The translations under genes were made by a program, and so were the position numbers. Below the pieces are notes generated by a model that was not told the origin of the DNA, did no database searches, and saw only the letters and a list, made by a program, of their open reading frames with translations. From an uncultured Eubacteriales bacterium (GTDB taxonomy: Bacteria; Bacillota; Clostridia; Oscillospirales; Oscillospiraceae), in contig ONQJ01000023.1 in NCBI GenBank assembly GCA_900319935.1, positions 1-45,517 of the forward strand: 45,517 nucleotides of DNA, given 5' to 3'. Shown here piece after piece: positions 28,169 to 35,716 of the stretch. Every line of letters starts with the position of its first letter. The first letter of the stretch is position 1.

Positions 28169-28178
28169 TTATGTAAAC
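28169..28178 (+). repeat. TTATGTAAAC copy (intergenic)
   Basis: Exact copy two bases after the stop of the GH13 gene and about 22 nt ahead of the next start. Confidence 0.8.
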
Positions 28179-28199
28179 TTATAGCGAGGAGCGGAGGCT

Positions 28200-28672
28200 A
28201 TGAAAAACTATCTCATCGTCGTGGATATGCAGAACGATTTCATCGACGGCTCGCTCGGCACGAAAGAGGCCGAGGCGATCGTCGCGACACCCATCTGCCG
28301 GAATACCTGGAAACGCAGGAGGGCAGGAGACTCCCCGTCGTGCATTGCGTGAAGGACAGTCCCGGCTGGCAGATCCGCGAGGGGCTTGAAGCGATCCGCC
28401 CCTGCACGGTGATCGACAAGCCGACCTTCGGTTCGACGGAGCTCGGCGTTTTGCTCACGCAGCGGGATCTCGGAGAGAAGATCGGAGCGATCACGGTCAT
28501 CGGTCTCTGCACGGATATCTGCGTGATCTCCAACGCGCTGCTGATCAAGGCCTTTCTGCCCGAGACGCCGATCATCGTGGACGCGGCCTGCTGCGCGGGC
28601 GTCACGCCCGAGAGCCATCGAAACGCGCTCGAGGCCATGAAAATGTGCCAGATCACGATCGAAAACGAATAA
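28200..28672 (+). pseudogene. Nicotinamidase/isochorismatase-family hydrolase, frame broken by a small deletion
   Basis: An ATG at 28200 after GGAGCGGAGG opens a normal cysteine-hydrolase N-terminus: LIVVDMQNDFIDGSLGT, with Asp9 of the catalytic triad. After KEAEAIV the frame is lost at about 28284-28289. The protein resumes two frames over as DTHLPEYLETQEGRRLPVVHC and runs correctly to 28672, including GLCTDICVISNAL with the catalytic Cys and DAACCAGVTPESH. In related proteins about 18 residues lie between IVP and DTH, so roughly 52 nt are missing, including the stretch leading to the metal-site region. The intact form would probably be a cytoplasmic nicotinamidase of NAD salvage. It follows the GH13 gene by 32 nt. 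Confidence 0.85.
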
Positions 28673-28678
28673 TCAGAC

Positions 28679-28701
28679 AGAGCTCCCCGCGCGGGAGCTC
28701 T
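28679..28701 (+). other. Perfect hairpin between the nicotinamidase-like and acyltransferase genes
   Basis: AGAGCTCCC / GGGAGCTCT with a 5-nt CG loop. There is no T-tract, so it is more likely an RNA-stability or processing structure than a terminator. Confidence 0.5.
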
Positions 28702-28731
28702 GCCATATCCGGACAGAAACGAGAACGAGCC

Positions 28732-29946
28732 ATGAAGAGAGAATTTGAACGCTTTGACATGAAACGCCCGCCGGTGCCTACCCGCTGGTTTCTCAGGCCG
28801 CTGACCTATCTGCTGAGCGCGCCGGACGTCAAAAAACATGGCGCGGTCATCCGCCGCATCGGAACGGAGGGACTGAAGCCGCCGTATGTGATGCTGTGCA
28901 ATCACAACGCTTTTCTGGACTTCAAGGTCGCTACGATGGCGATCTGGCCCAACCGCGCCAATTACGTCGTCGCGATCGACGGCTTTATCGGGCGGGAAGA
29001 GCTGCTGCGGCAGGTCGGCTGTATCTGCAAAAGAAAATTTACCAACGATATCACGCTCGTCCGCCAGCTCAAGACCGTGATCGACAACGGCGACGTGGCG
29101 ATGATCTATCCGGAGGCGCGTTATTCCCTCTGTGGAACGACGGCCGTGCTGCCCGCCTCGCTCGGGAAATTATGTAAACTATTGAAAGCCCCCGTCGTGA
29201 CGCTGATCTGCCACGGCCACCACGTCAACTCGCCGTTCTGGAATCTGCACGACCGCGGCGTCAAGCCGACGGAGGCGGAGTTCTCGCTGCTCTTCACGCC
29301 GGAGGAGCTGGCCGCATCGAGCGCGGACGAGCTCAACCGCCGCATCGTCGAGGCTTTTCAATACGACGATTTTGCCTGGCAGAAGGAAAAGGGGATACGC
29401 ACGCCCTATGAGGGACGCGCCGAAGGCCTGCACAAGGTGCTCTACCAATGCCCGCACTGCGGCACGGAGTTCCGGATGCGCTCAAAGGGAACAAAGCTCT
29501 TCTGCGAAAGCTGCGGCAAGAGCTGGACGATGTCCGAGCTCGGCGAGCTTTCCGCCGACGAGGGAGAAACGGAGTTTTCCCACATCCCGGACTGGTATGA
29601 ATGGGAGCGCGCGAACGTCCGGCGCGAGGTGGAAAACGGCAGCTATTCCAGCGGCGTTCTGCCCGTCACGGTGGACACGCTGCCGAACGCGAAAAGGTTC
29701 ATCCGCCTCGGCGAAGGCACGATGGTGCACGACATGAACGGCTTCACCGTGCGCGGCACGGACGTGGACGGCGACCACTTCGAGATGATCAAGCCCGTGC
29801 CGAGCCTCTACTCCTGCCATATCGAGTACGAATACCTCGGCAAGCACGGCGACTGCGTCGATCTCAACACGCTCGAGGACACCGAGGAGCTGTACTTCGC
29901 GCACTGCCGCGCCTGCGGCCGTCCCTGCCCGCCGGGACTGGCTTGA
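28732..29946 (+). CDS. PlsC-like acyltransferase with C-terminal zinc ribbon
   Basis: 404 residues from the ATG at 28732. The N-terminal half is a lysophospholipid-type acyltransferase domain with NHNAFLDF in the place of the NHxxxxD motif and IYPEARYSLCG in the place of the PEG motif. Such enzymes acylate lysophosphatidate or related acceptors at the membrane face, although this one lacks an obvious N-terminal helix. From about residue 243 a CPHC...CESC pair of cysteine motifs forms a zinc ribbon. A charged C-terminal domain ends with CRACGRPCPPG, a second possible metal-binding cluster. The fusion is unusual; acceptor unknown. A TTATGTAAAC copy is inside at 29170. Confidence 0.83.
   Translation: MKREFERFDMKRPPVPTRWFLRPLTYLLSAPDVKKHGAVIRRIGTEGLKPPYVMLCNHNAFLDFKVATMAIWPNRANYVVAIDGFIGREELLRQVGCICKRKFTNDITLVRQLKTVIDNGDVAMIYPEARYSLCGTTAVLPASLGKLCKLLKAPVVTLICHGHHVNSPFWNLHDRGVKPTEAEFSLLFTPEELAASSADELNRRIVEAFQYDDFAWQKEKGIRTPYEGRAEGLHKVLYQCPHCGTEFRMRSKGTKLFCESCGKSWTMSELGELSADEGETEFSHIPDWYEWERANVRREVENGSYSSGVLPVTVDTLPNAKRFIRLGEGTMVHDMNGFTVRGTDVDGDHFEMIKPVPSLYSCHIEYEYLGKHGDCVDLNTLEDTEELYFAHCRACGRPCPPGLA
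29170..29179 (+). repeat. TTATGTAAAC copy (in acyltransferase, different frame)
   Basis: Exact copy read as (K)-L-C-K-L, a different reading frame from the Y-V-N copies, so the word is not kept for its amino-acid meaning. Confidence 0.82.
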
Positions 29947-29954
29947 TACTGCTA

Positions 29955-29964
29955 TTATGTAAAC
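29955..29964 (+). repeat. TTATGTAAAC copy (at terminator base)
   Basis: Exact copy whose AAAC forms the start of the following terminator stem. Confidence 0.8.
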
Positions 29965-29999
29965 CGCTGGCCGCTCATAAGAGCGGTCAGCGGTTTTTC
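29961..29999 (+). terminator. Terminator of the glgB-to-acyltransferase operon
   Basis: AAACCGCTGGCCGCTC / GAGCGGTCAGCGGTTT with an ATAA loop and one mismatch, followed by T residues. Confidence 0.9.
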
Positions 30000-30032
30000 T
30001 TATGCTATTTTGAGGGATCGAGACTGCGGCGG

Positions 30033-31787
30033 TTACGCCAGATGATCGGCGTATTTGACCGCCATCGCGTGCCAGTTGGAGAGCGCTTCGCCCAGATTTG
30101 CCCCGCAGGATTCGCGGTACATGGCCCAGACGAACCAGTAGTAGGCGATCAGGGCGGTATAGACCATAAAGTGGAATTCCTTCCGCTCCGTCCACTCGTC
30201 GCCGAGATACTCCCGGATAAAACGCTTCGCCTCGTCGAAATCATACATCGCGTCGACGATATAATAGCCCACGTCGATCCCGGGGTCGGAGAAGCCGGCG
30301 TACTCCCAGTCGATGAGGATCACGCTCTCGTCGGGGAGGATCATCCAGTTCGGACGGTAGGTGTCGCCGTGGCAGAAGCATTTTTCAACGCCGTCTCCCA
30401 GCGTCCTCCGATACAGTTCTCCGACGGTTTTCTTCAGACGCTCGTGCTTATCAAAGCATCCTGCGTCTTTTTCCCTGAGCATGCGCTCCATGACTAGAGC
30501 GTCCTCCCAGGGCATTAAGCCGTATTCGGCGGTAATGGGCGCCGCGTGGAGCTTTCTCAGAACGGAAATGATCTTCTTCGCGTCTTCAAAAGAAGCGTAA
30601 TCGGGTTCTCTGAACGACGGAATGAACGAAGAGATCTTCCAGCCTTCGATCACATCCATGTAAATATAGGTCGGATCGATCCCGTATTCCCTGGCTTTGA
30701 TCAGCGAGGCCTTTTCGTTCCGTCGGTTGATGATCTTTTCCGTTCCTGCGCCGGGATGCCTGTAAATGTAGTCCTTCCCGTCGATGCCGAAGACGAAGGA
30801 GGTGTTCGTGAGCCCCTCGTGTACCGTTCGGAAATCCACGATATCTTCCTCGTCGCAGCGGAAGACCAACTTGATGTTCCGGAGGATGTCGCTTTTCGAA
30901 TGGCTGACGTATCCGGGATCGAATGCGCGCAGCTGATCAAAATAGTCGAATTCGAAAATCGTCCCGGGGGCGTATTCCTTGAAATAAATGGGGGGAAGCG
31001 AAGCAAGATTGTCTTTGATCAGACATTCCCAAAACTTGTCGTCATAGGCACCGACGGTTAGATCCGCGTCTGCAAGAGCGAAAAAACGCTCGGTAAAGTC
31101 CTGCGTCCAAAAGGCGTGTCCGAGAAGAACAAAGCCGGAGCGGAACCCCGTATCCATGCCCTCGATGCGGCCGTCCGGGCCGATATGAGCGGTAAATTCG
31201 TCTTCCGGATCGCTGGAGGAATAGCCCGCGTAAAAGGAGCGGTATTCGTACCTGTGAAACGGATTCTCCGCAAAATAATTGTCGCATACGCAGATATAGC
31301 TGTTGCGTATATGGCTTCGGGCAACGCGAAGACTCTCGATATTGTTTTTTATGTTGTAGGCCGGATTGAAAAGGAGCCTCACGCCGTATTTGTCCTCGAG
31401 ATAGGCGAACGTATCCTTCTTGTATCCGAGCACGATCGTGATATCCTCGATCCCGGCCTCCTTCAGCTGCAGGATCTGCCTTTCGATCAGCCGCTCTCCC
31501 CGCACCTCGTACAGCGCCTTCGGCTGCTCAAGCGAGAGCGGGATAAAGCGCGTGGCGGAACCGGCCGCGAGGATCACGGCGCTGTCGACGCGATACGGCT
31601 CCAGGGCTTTTTTCCCCTCCTCGGTCAGATTTCCGCTGGAAGCGTCGACATAGCCCTTCCCGACGAGCCGGGAACGATATGAAGGATCACGAAGCGTACG
31701 GTTCAGAAACAGGTCCGCCGTGCATTGCGCTCTGCCGATGGATGCTTCATAAGCATTGTTCAAAACGCAGAATTCTTCTCTCGTCAT
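30033..31787 (-). CDS. LicC-like nucleotidyltransferase fused to LicA-like choline kinase, with N-terminal helix-turn-helix-like region
   Basis: 584 residues. Residues about 1-65 resemble a small winged-helix region (LNNAYEASIGRAQ...LTEEGKKALEPYR). Residues about 67-295 are a nucleotidyltransferase with the signature VILAAGSATRFIPLS...PKAL, GYKKDTF, NIKNNIESL and CDNYF, as in LicC phosphocholine cytidylyltransferase. Residues about 310-584 are a choline/aminoglycoside-kinase fold with CHGDTYRPNWM at about 470 and LIDWEYAG at about 490. LicA plus LicC together turn choline into CDP-choline for decorating surface glycans; here both activities would be in one chain. An AAGGAG about 12 nt upstream of the ATG supports the start. 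It follows the amidohydrolase by 16 nt. Confidence 0.87.
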   Translation of the reverse strand: MTREEFCVLNNAYEASIGRAQCTADLFLNRTLRDPSYRSRLVGKGYVDASSGNLTEEGKKALEPYRVDSAVILAAGSATRFIPLSLEQPKALYEVRGERLIERQILQLKEAGIEDITIVLGYKKDTFAYLEDKYGVRLLFNPAYNIKNNIESLRVARSHIRNSYICVCDNYFAENPFHRYEYRSFYAGYSSSDPEDEFTAHIGPDGRIEGMDTGFRSGFVLLGHAFWTQDFTERFFALADADLTVGAYDDKFWECLIKDNLASLPPIYFKEYAPGTIFEFDYFDQLRAFDPGYVSHSKSDILRNIKLVFRCDEEDIVDFRTVHEGLTNTSFVFGIDGKDYIYRHPGAGTEKIINRRNEKASLIKAREYGIDPTYIYMDVIEGWKISSFIPSFREPDYASFEDAKKIISVLRKLHAAPITAEYGLMPWEDALVMERMLREKDAGCFDKHERLKKTVGELYRRTLGDGVEKCFCHGDTYRPNWMILPDESVILIDWEYAGFSDPGIDVGYYIVDAMYDFDEAKRFIREYLGDEWTERKEFHFMVYTALIAYYWFVWAMYRESCGANLGEALSNWHAMAVKYADHLA

Positions 31788-31803
31788 AGTAAAAGTGAAC
31801 TCC

Positions 31804-33375
31804 TTAATATGCTTTGCTCCTGCTCGTCATGCCGTCCAGAAAAGCGCTGGCGACGGAACGCTTCGCCGAGCGATAGTCTTCCCCGCCGAGGATCAGCTTT
31901 TCGACACGCAGGTCCTTCAGCTCGCTTCCGGGGATCGCGTATGGGTTGGCGGAGAGAATGACCATGTCCGCGATTTTTCCGACTTCCAGACTGCCACGCT
32001 CTTTTTCGTCAAAGGTGGTATAGTAGCCGTTGTAGGTGCACATCCGCAGCGCGTCCTGAATACTTACCGCCTCGTCGGGATTGGGATTGTTGACGGCCTT
32101 GTCCATCCACACGATCGGGTCGGGCGTGGTGCAGGGCGCATCGGAACCGAAGGAGACAAGGATCCCGCGATCGAGAAAGCTGCGGATCGGGTTGAGGCGT
32201 GCGCAGCGTTCCGCCCCCATGATGGATTCAAGATATGCGTCCGGCTCCTGCTTCCAGTTGATAAAAGCGCTCTGGACGGGCATCGTAATGCCATAGTCCG
32301 CACAGATCCGAATGCCCTCGTCGGTGGGGAGACAGTCGTGGATGATGCCGTGACGGTGATCGGTACGCGGGTAATCGTCCAGGGCCTCCTTCAAAGCTCT
32401 GGTCGCCTGATCGAAGGCCCTGTCTCCGATGGCGTGCATTTCGATCTGCAGTCCGGCGCGGTTTGCCTCCTTGCAGAAATTGATGACCTTTTCATCGGAA
32501 TAATACAGAACGCCGTTTCCGCCCTCGCTGTCGACGTAGGGTTCGTTCATCGCGGCGTCATGCGAGCCGAAGCAGCCGTCGAGCGCGCTCTCAAAGCATC
32601 CGCCGATGCGGGGGAGCTTTCTGCTGAGCGCGGCCTTGACATTCATCGGCTGGGGGAATACCCGCAGCTGGAAGCCGTTGCGCAGCGATTTGGCAAAAAG
32701 CTTTTCAATGGAAATGTCGAGATCCATCGGAAAACCGATGCCGCTGACGGTGTGCACCATGCCGATGCCGCGCGCGGCCATAAAGTCGACCGCGTCCATC
32801 ATGTTGGCGACCATGTCGACGAGTGAAAGAGAAGAGGAAATATGATCGGAGAACTTGAAGAAAGCCTCCTGGTTCATCTCACCGGTGTCGGGGTGATAAC
32901 CGCGCAGATCCTTGACCTTGCTCTCCATCTTTTTGAGCAGCTTTGAGTTGACGATGCAGGCATGGCCGTCGTATTTCACGACCATGATCTCCTTGTCGGG
33001 ACAGACGGCGTCCAGCTCTTCCCGGCTGATGAGACGGCCCTCTCTGACCGAATACGGCGATGCGCCGAAGCAGATGAGCGCGCTGCCCCTGGAACGGGCG
33101 GAAAAAGCGCGGATCATCTCGGAGATCTCTTCGTTGGACGCCGCGTCCATGACGTTCAGCCCGGCCTGGAAGGTCGAGAACGAAGCAAAATGCTGATGCG
33201 TATCCGCAAAGGAAGGGATCAGCGCGCGGCTGCCGAGCGCGATTTTTTCTGCGTGTGCGCAGGACGCGGGCAGCGTATTGCCGACATAGACGATCTTTCC
33301 CTTGTCTTCGACCAGGTAGCGGAAAACATCGTTTCCGGCGTTTACTGACAGGATCGAACCCTCATAGCACTTCAT
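31804..33375 (-). CDS. YtcJ-like metal-dependent amidohydrolase
   Basis: 523 residues of the amidohydrolase superfamily: the first metal motif DTHQHF at about 59-64, MHAIGDRAFDQ, RHGIIHDCLP, FGSDAPCTTPDP near the C-terminus, and the composite small beta domain formed by both ends (GSLEVGKIADMVILS). Relatives of the YtcJ kind hydrolyse amides, carbamates or formamides; the substrate is unknown. The ATG overlaps the stop of the upstream LicC-like gene (ATGA), and the LicC-LicA fusion follows. The placement between two choline-type nucleotidyltransferases suggests it releases or trims an amino-alcohol or amide precursor, which is inference. Confidence 0.87.
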   Translation of the reverse strand: MKCYEGSILSVNAGNDVFRYLVEDKGKIVYVGNTLPASCAHAEKIALGSRALIPSFADTHQHFASFSTFQAGLNVMDAASNEEISEMIRAFSARSRGSALICFGASPYSVREGRLISREELDAVCPDKEIMVVKYDGHACIVNSKLLKKMESKVKDLRGYHPDTGEMNQEAFFKFSDHISSSLSLVDMVANMMDAVDFMAARGIGMVHTVSGIGFPMDLDISIEKLFAKSLRNGFQLRVFPQPMNVKAALSRKLPRIGGCFESALDGCFGSHDAAMNEPYVDSEGGNGVLYYSDEKVINFCKEANRAGLQIEMHAIGDRAFDQATRALKEALDDYPRTDHRHGIIHDCLPTDEGIRICADYGITMPVQSAFINWKQEPDAYLESIMGAERCARLNPIRSFLDRGILVSFGSDAPCTTPDPIVWMDKAVNNPNPDEAVSIQDALRMCTYNGYYTTFDEKERGSLEVGKIADMVILSANPYAIPGSELKDLRVEKLILGGEDYRSAKRSVASAFLDGMTSRSKAY

Positions 33376-34295
33376 CGTTCATCGTCCTCCTTCGTTTGGT
33401 AGCTGGCGTCAAGCTGAGCCAGCTCATAATAATTGTCTATCTCCATGATATCCCACTTCCCGCAGGGACGTATTTCCACCTGATAGGCGTCCTTTTTCAG
33501 CAGAAACGGGACGAACTCCCAGAAACAATCCTTCCCGTCGGGCCTGTCATATACGGCGGCGAAATCCTTCCGCAGTTTTTCGCAGTCCGCGGCCGTCCAG
33601 TAAGAGATGCCGTAATAGGTATAGCAGTAGGTATTTCCCTTTCGATAATCCGACACACATCCGTCCGTCATTCTGAAACACCAGTCATCCGTCTCCATCG
33701 AATAAGAACCGAGAATGTTGCTGGCATACTGATATTTGGTGATGATCTGCGGATTGGCGATGTAAAGGTCTGCCTCGCAGAGATAGCAGCCGCCGTGCAG
33801 AGCGTCCGAGGCGAGGACTGCGGAGGAGATGTTGTTGGTCGAGGCGTAGTCTTTGTTCTCTATCAAGCGAAGGGAAGGGTATTTTTCCAGCAGCTCGCGC
33901 AGCTTTTCAAAACGGTAGCCGCCGACGATCGTGATCTCCTCAACGTCCGCGGCCGCGAGCGCGTCAAGCAGGGTGTCGATGATGCGCACGCCGTTGACCT
34001 TGACCATCGGCTTGGGACGGTCGGCGGTAGCGGGCATCATGCGGGAACCAAAGCCGGCCGCCAGAATGACGGCGCGCCGGACGCGGAAAGGGGAGAGAGC
34101 GTTCAGCCCTTTTTCCGTGATGAACAGACGCGATGCGTCCGAAACAAGAAAAGCCTGCTGCTTCAGACGATTGGTCGCCGCCTCGACGGCAGACCAGGAG
34201 AGCCGGAGCTCGTTGGCTGTTTCCCGGACAGAATCGGCGACGGAGCCGTTTTTCTCAACGTATGTCAGAATTTCAAATTCAAAGCGACTGATCAT
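33372..34295 (-). CDS. LicC-like nucleotidyltransferase with N-terminal winged-helix-like region
   Basis: 307 residues from the ATG at 34295; a longer reading is excluded because the operon promoter lies inside it. Residues 1-70 look like a winged helix (MISRFEFEILTYVEK...VRETANELRLSWSAVEAATNRLKQQ...LFITEKGLNAL). Residues about 72-300 are the nucleotidyltransferase: VRRAVILAAGFGSRMMPAT, PKPMVKVNG, GYRFEKL, STNNISS and CEADLY. Family members make CDP-choline or a related activated group. The same region order recurs at the N-terminus of the LicC-LicA fusion. It is the first gene of the three-gene minus operon. Confidence 0.86.
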   Translation of the reverse strand: MISRFEFEILTYVEKNGSVADSVRETANELRLSWSAVEAATNRLKQQAFLVSDASRLFITEKGLNALSPFRVRRAVILAAGFGSRMMPATADRPKPMVKVNGVRIIDTLLDALAAADVEEITIVGGYRFEKLRELLEKYPSLRLIENKDYASTNNISSAVLASDALHGGCYLCEADLYIANPQIITKYQYASNILGSYSMETDDWCFRMTDGCVSDYRKGNTYCYTYYGISYWTAADCEKLRKDFAAVYDRPDGKDCFWEFVPFLLKKDAYQVEIRPCGKWDIMEIDNYYELAQLDASYQTKEDDER

Positions 34296-34375
34296 GAACG
34301 CACACCTGAAATCATTTTTTTGCTTCTTTCCCGAAAGAAATACGCCATTCCGGAAAGCAAGCTCGTCTGCTCCGA

Positions 34376-34404
34376 ATGATACCATTTTTCCCCGTTGATT
34401 GCAA
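34376..34404 (-). promoter_or_regulatory. Sigma-A promoter for the LicC/amidohydrolase/LicC-LicA operon
   Basis: Minus strand TTGCAA (34399-34404), 17-nt spacer, TATCAT (34376-34381) with extended -10 TGG. The leader is about 70 nt. Confidence 0.72.
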
Positions 34405-34442
34405 CAGGCATACCGTCTTTTCAAAGCGGAAAACAGACAAAA

Positions 34443-34483
34443 AGGAAAAAATACGCCCTGCCTTTTTTTCGGACAGGGCGTAT
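34443..34483 (-). terminator. Terminator after the 2Fe-2S flavin reductase gene
   Basis: ATACGCCCTG / CAGGGCGTAT stem with a 13-nt loop, followed on the minus strand by TTTTTTCC. Confidence 0.85.
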
Positions 34484-34501
34484 TGCGATAAAAAGAAACG
34501 A

Positions 34502-35716
34502 TCAGAAAAATTCGCCGGGGATCTCTATGAGCAGATCTTCGGTCGGGAAGCTGCAGCAGGGGTGGATATAGCCGTAATGGATATCCGCCCAGCGGCGCAT
34601 CTCATTCTCCTGCGGGATGAAGACCGTGCCGGAGAGCAGACGGGAGCGGCACCAGCCGCACTCGCCCGCGCGGCAGCGGGACGGGGCCTTGATGCCCGCG
34701 CGCTCGATCGCGACGAGCACCGGCTCGTCGGCCGAAGCCGGGATCGTCCATTTCTGCGGTCCCTGTCTCACGACGAGGGAGAATTCCTTGCCTTTGGCCT
34801 CCTGCGGATAGCCCTCGCACTCCCACGGCGTCTTGGTGACGTCGATGAGCTTGCGGCGGTACAGCCGAGGGGGAAGGCCCAGCTTTTCGATCTCGGGCTT
34901 GAGGAACTTGTACATGGCCTCCGGGCCGCAGAGGAATACAGAATACTCTTCGCCCTCGGGGGCGTACTTGCGAATCAGATCGGCGGTGATGAAGCCGTGC
35001 TCAAAGCCCTCCTTCTCCTCCTCGGAGAGGACGTGGATGACCTTGAACTTCGGGCAGCTGCGCGCGAGCTCGTCCAGCTCGCCGCGGAAGAGGATGTTGT
35101 CCTCGTCGCGCGAGCCGAAGAGCAGCGTCAGCGTGAAGTCCTCGATGCCGTCGGCCAACGCGCGGGCCATGGACAGGAAGGGCGTGATGCCCGAGCCGCC
35201 GGCGAGACCGACGATGTGCTTCGCGTCGCGCAGATCCTCGTAGTAGAAGAAGCCCAGCGGGCCGGAGGAAATGATCGTGTCGCCCGGCTTTTTCTCCGCG
35301 AGCAGACGGTCGGCCACAAAGCCGCCCGGATTGGCGCGCACGGTGATGTCGTACTCGCCGCGGAGAGCCTCCTTCGGGGAGGAGCAGAGCGAATACGAGC
35401 GCGTGACGAAGCTGCCGTCCAGCGGGAGCTTGAGCGAGATGTACTGTCCGGCGCGGAAGTAGGGGAGCGGCGCGCCGTCGGGACGCTTGAGGACAAAGGT
35501 CTTGGCCTGGGCCTCGCCGCGGTCGATGATGCGGTCGATGACCAGCTCGAGGAAGTCCGGATGCAGGGCCTTCGCGTTCTCATTGATCGGGAACACGCCG
35601 CTGATCTCATTGGCGGGAGCGGCCTGGATGGCCTTCTCGCGGACCTTCTTCATGTTCTTGAATTTGAGCATGTCGAACTTGCCGATCAGTCCGACTTTCA
35701 CTTTCAGATCAGGCAT
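34502..35716 (-). CDS. Flavin-dependent oxidoreductase with C-terminal 2Fe-2S ferredoxin domain
   Basis: 404 residues. After a 50-residue N-terminal piece, an FAD domain of the ferredoxin-NADP reductase type has RSYSLCSSP. The NAD(P) domain has GLAGGSGITPFLSMARAL and YSVFLCGPEAMYKFL. A plant-type 2Fe-2S domain ends the protein with CRAGECGWCRSRL and HPCC. The layout is that of phenol-hydroxylase-reductase or related electron-transfer subunits, passing electrons between NAD(P)H, FAD and the cluster to a partner. The start overlaps the stop of the desaturase-like gene (TAATG), so they are translationally coupled. The likely partner is that flavoprotein or the acyl-CoA enzymes in the locus. Confidence 0.88.
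   Translation of the reverse strand: MPDLKVKVGLIGKFDMLKFKNMKKVREKAIQAAPANEISGVFPINENAKALHPDFLELVIDRIIDRGEAQAKTFVLKRPDGAPLPYFRAGQYISLKLPLDGSFVTRSYSLCSSPKEALRGEYDITVRANPGGFVADRLLAEKKPGDTIISSGPLGFFYYEDLRDAKHIVGLAGGSGITPFLSMARALADGIEDFTLTLLFGSRDEDNILFRGELDELARSCPKFKVIHVLSEEEKEGFEHGFITADLIRKYAPEGEEYSVFLCGPEAMYKFLKPEIEKLGLPPRLYRRKLIDVTKTPWECEGYPQEAKGKEFSLVVRQGPQKWTIPASADEPVLVAIERAGIKAPSRCRAGECGWCRSRLLSGTVFIPQENEMRRWADIHYGYIHPCCSFPTEDLLIEIPGEFF

Noticed and set aside
30033..34295. A classical lic phosphorylcholine locus
   Set aside because: LicB-type transporter and LicD transferase are absent from the window, so the genes are described by domain only.
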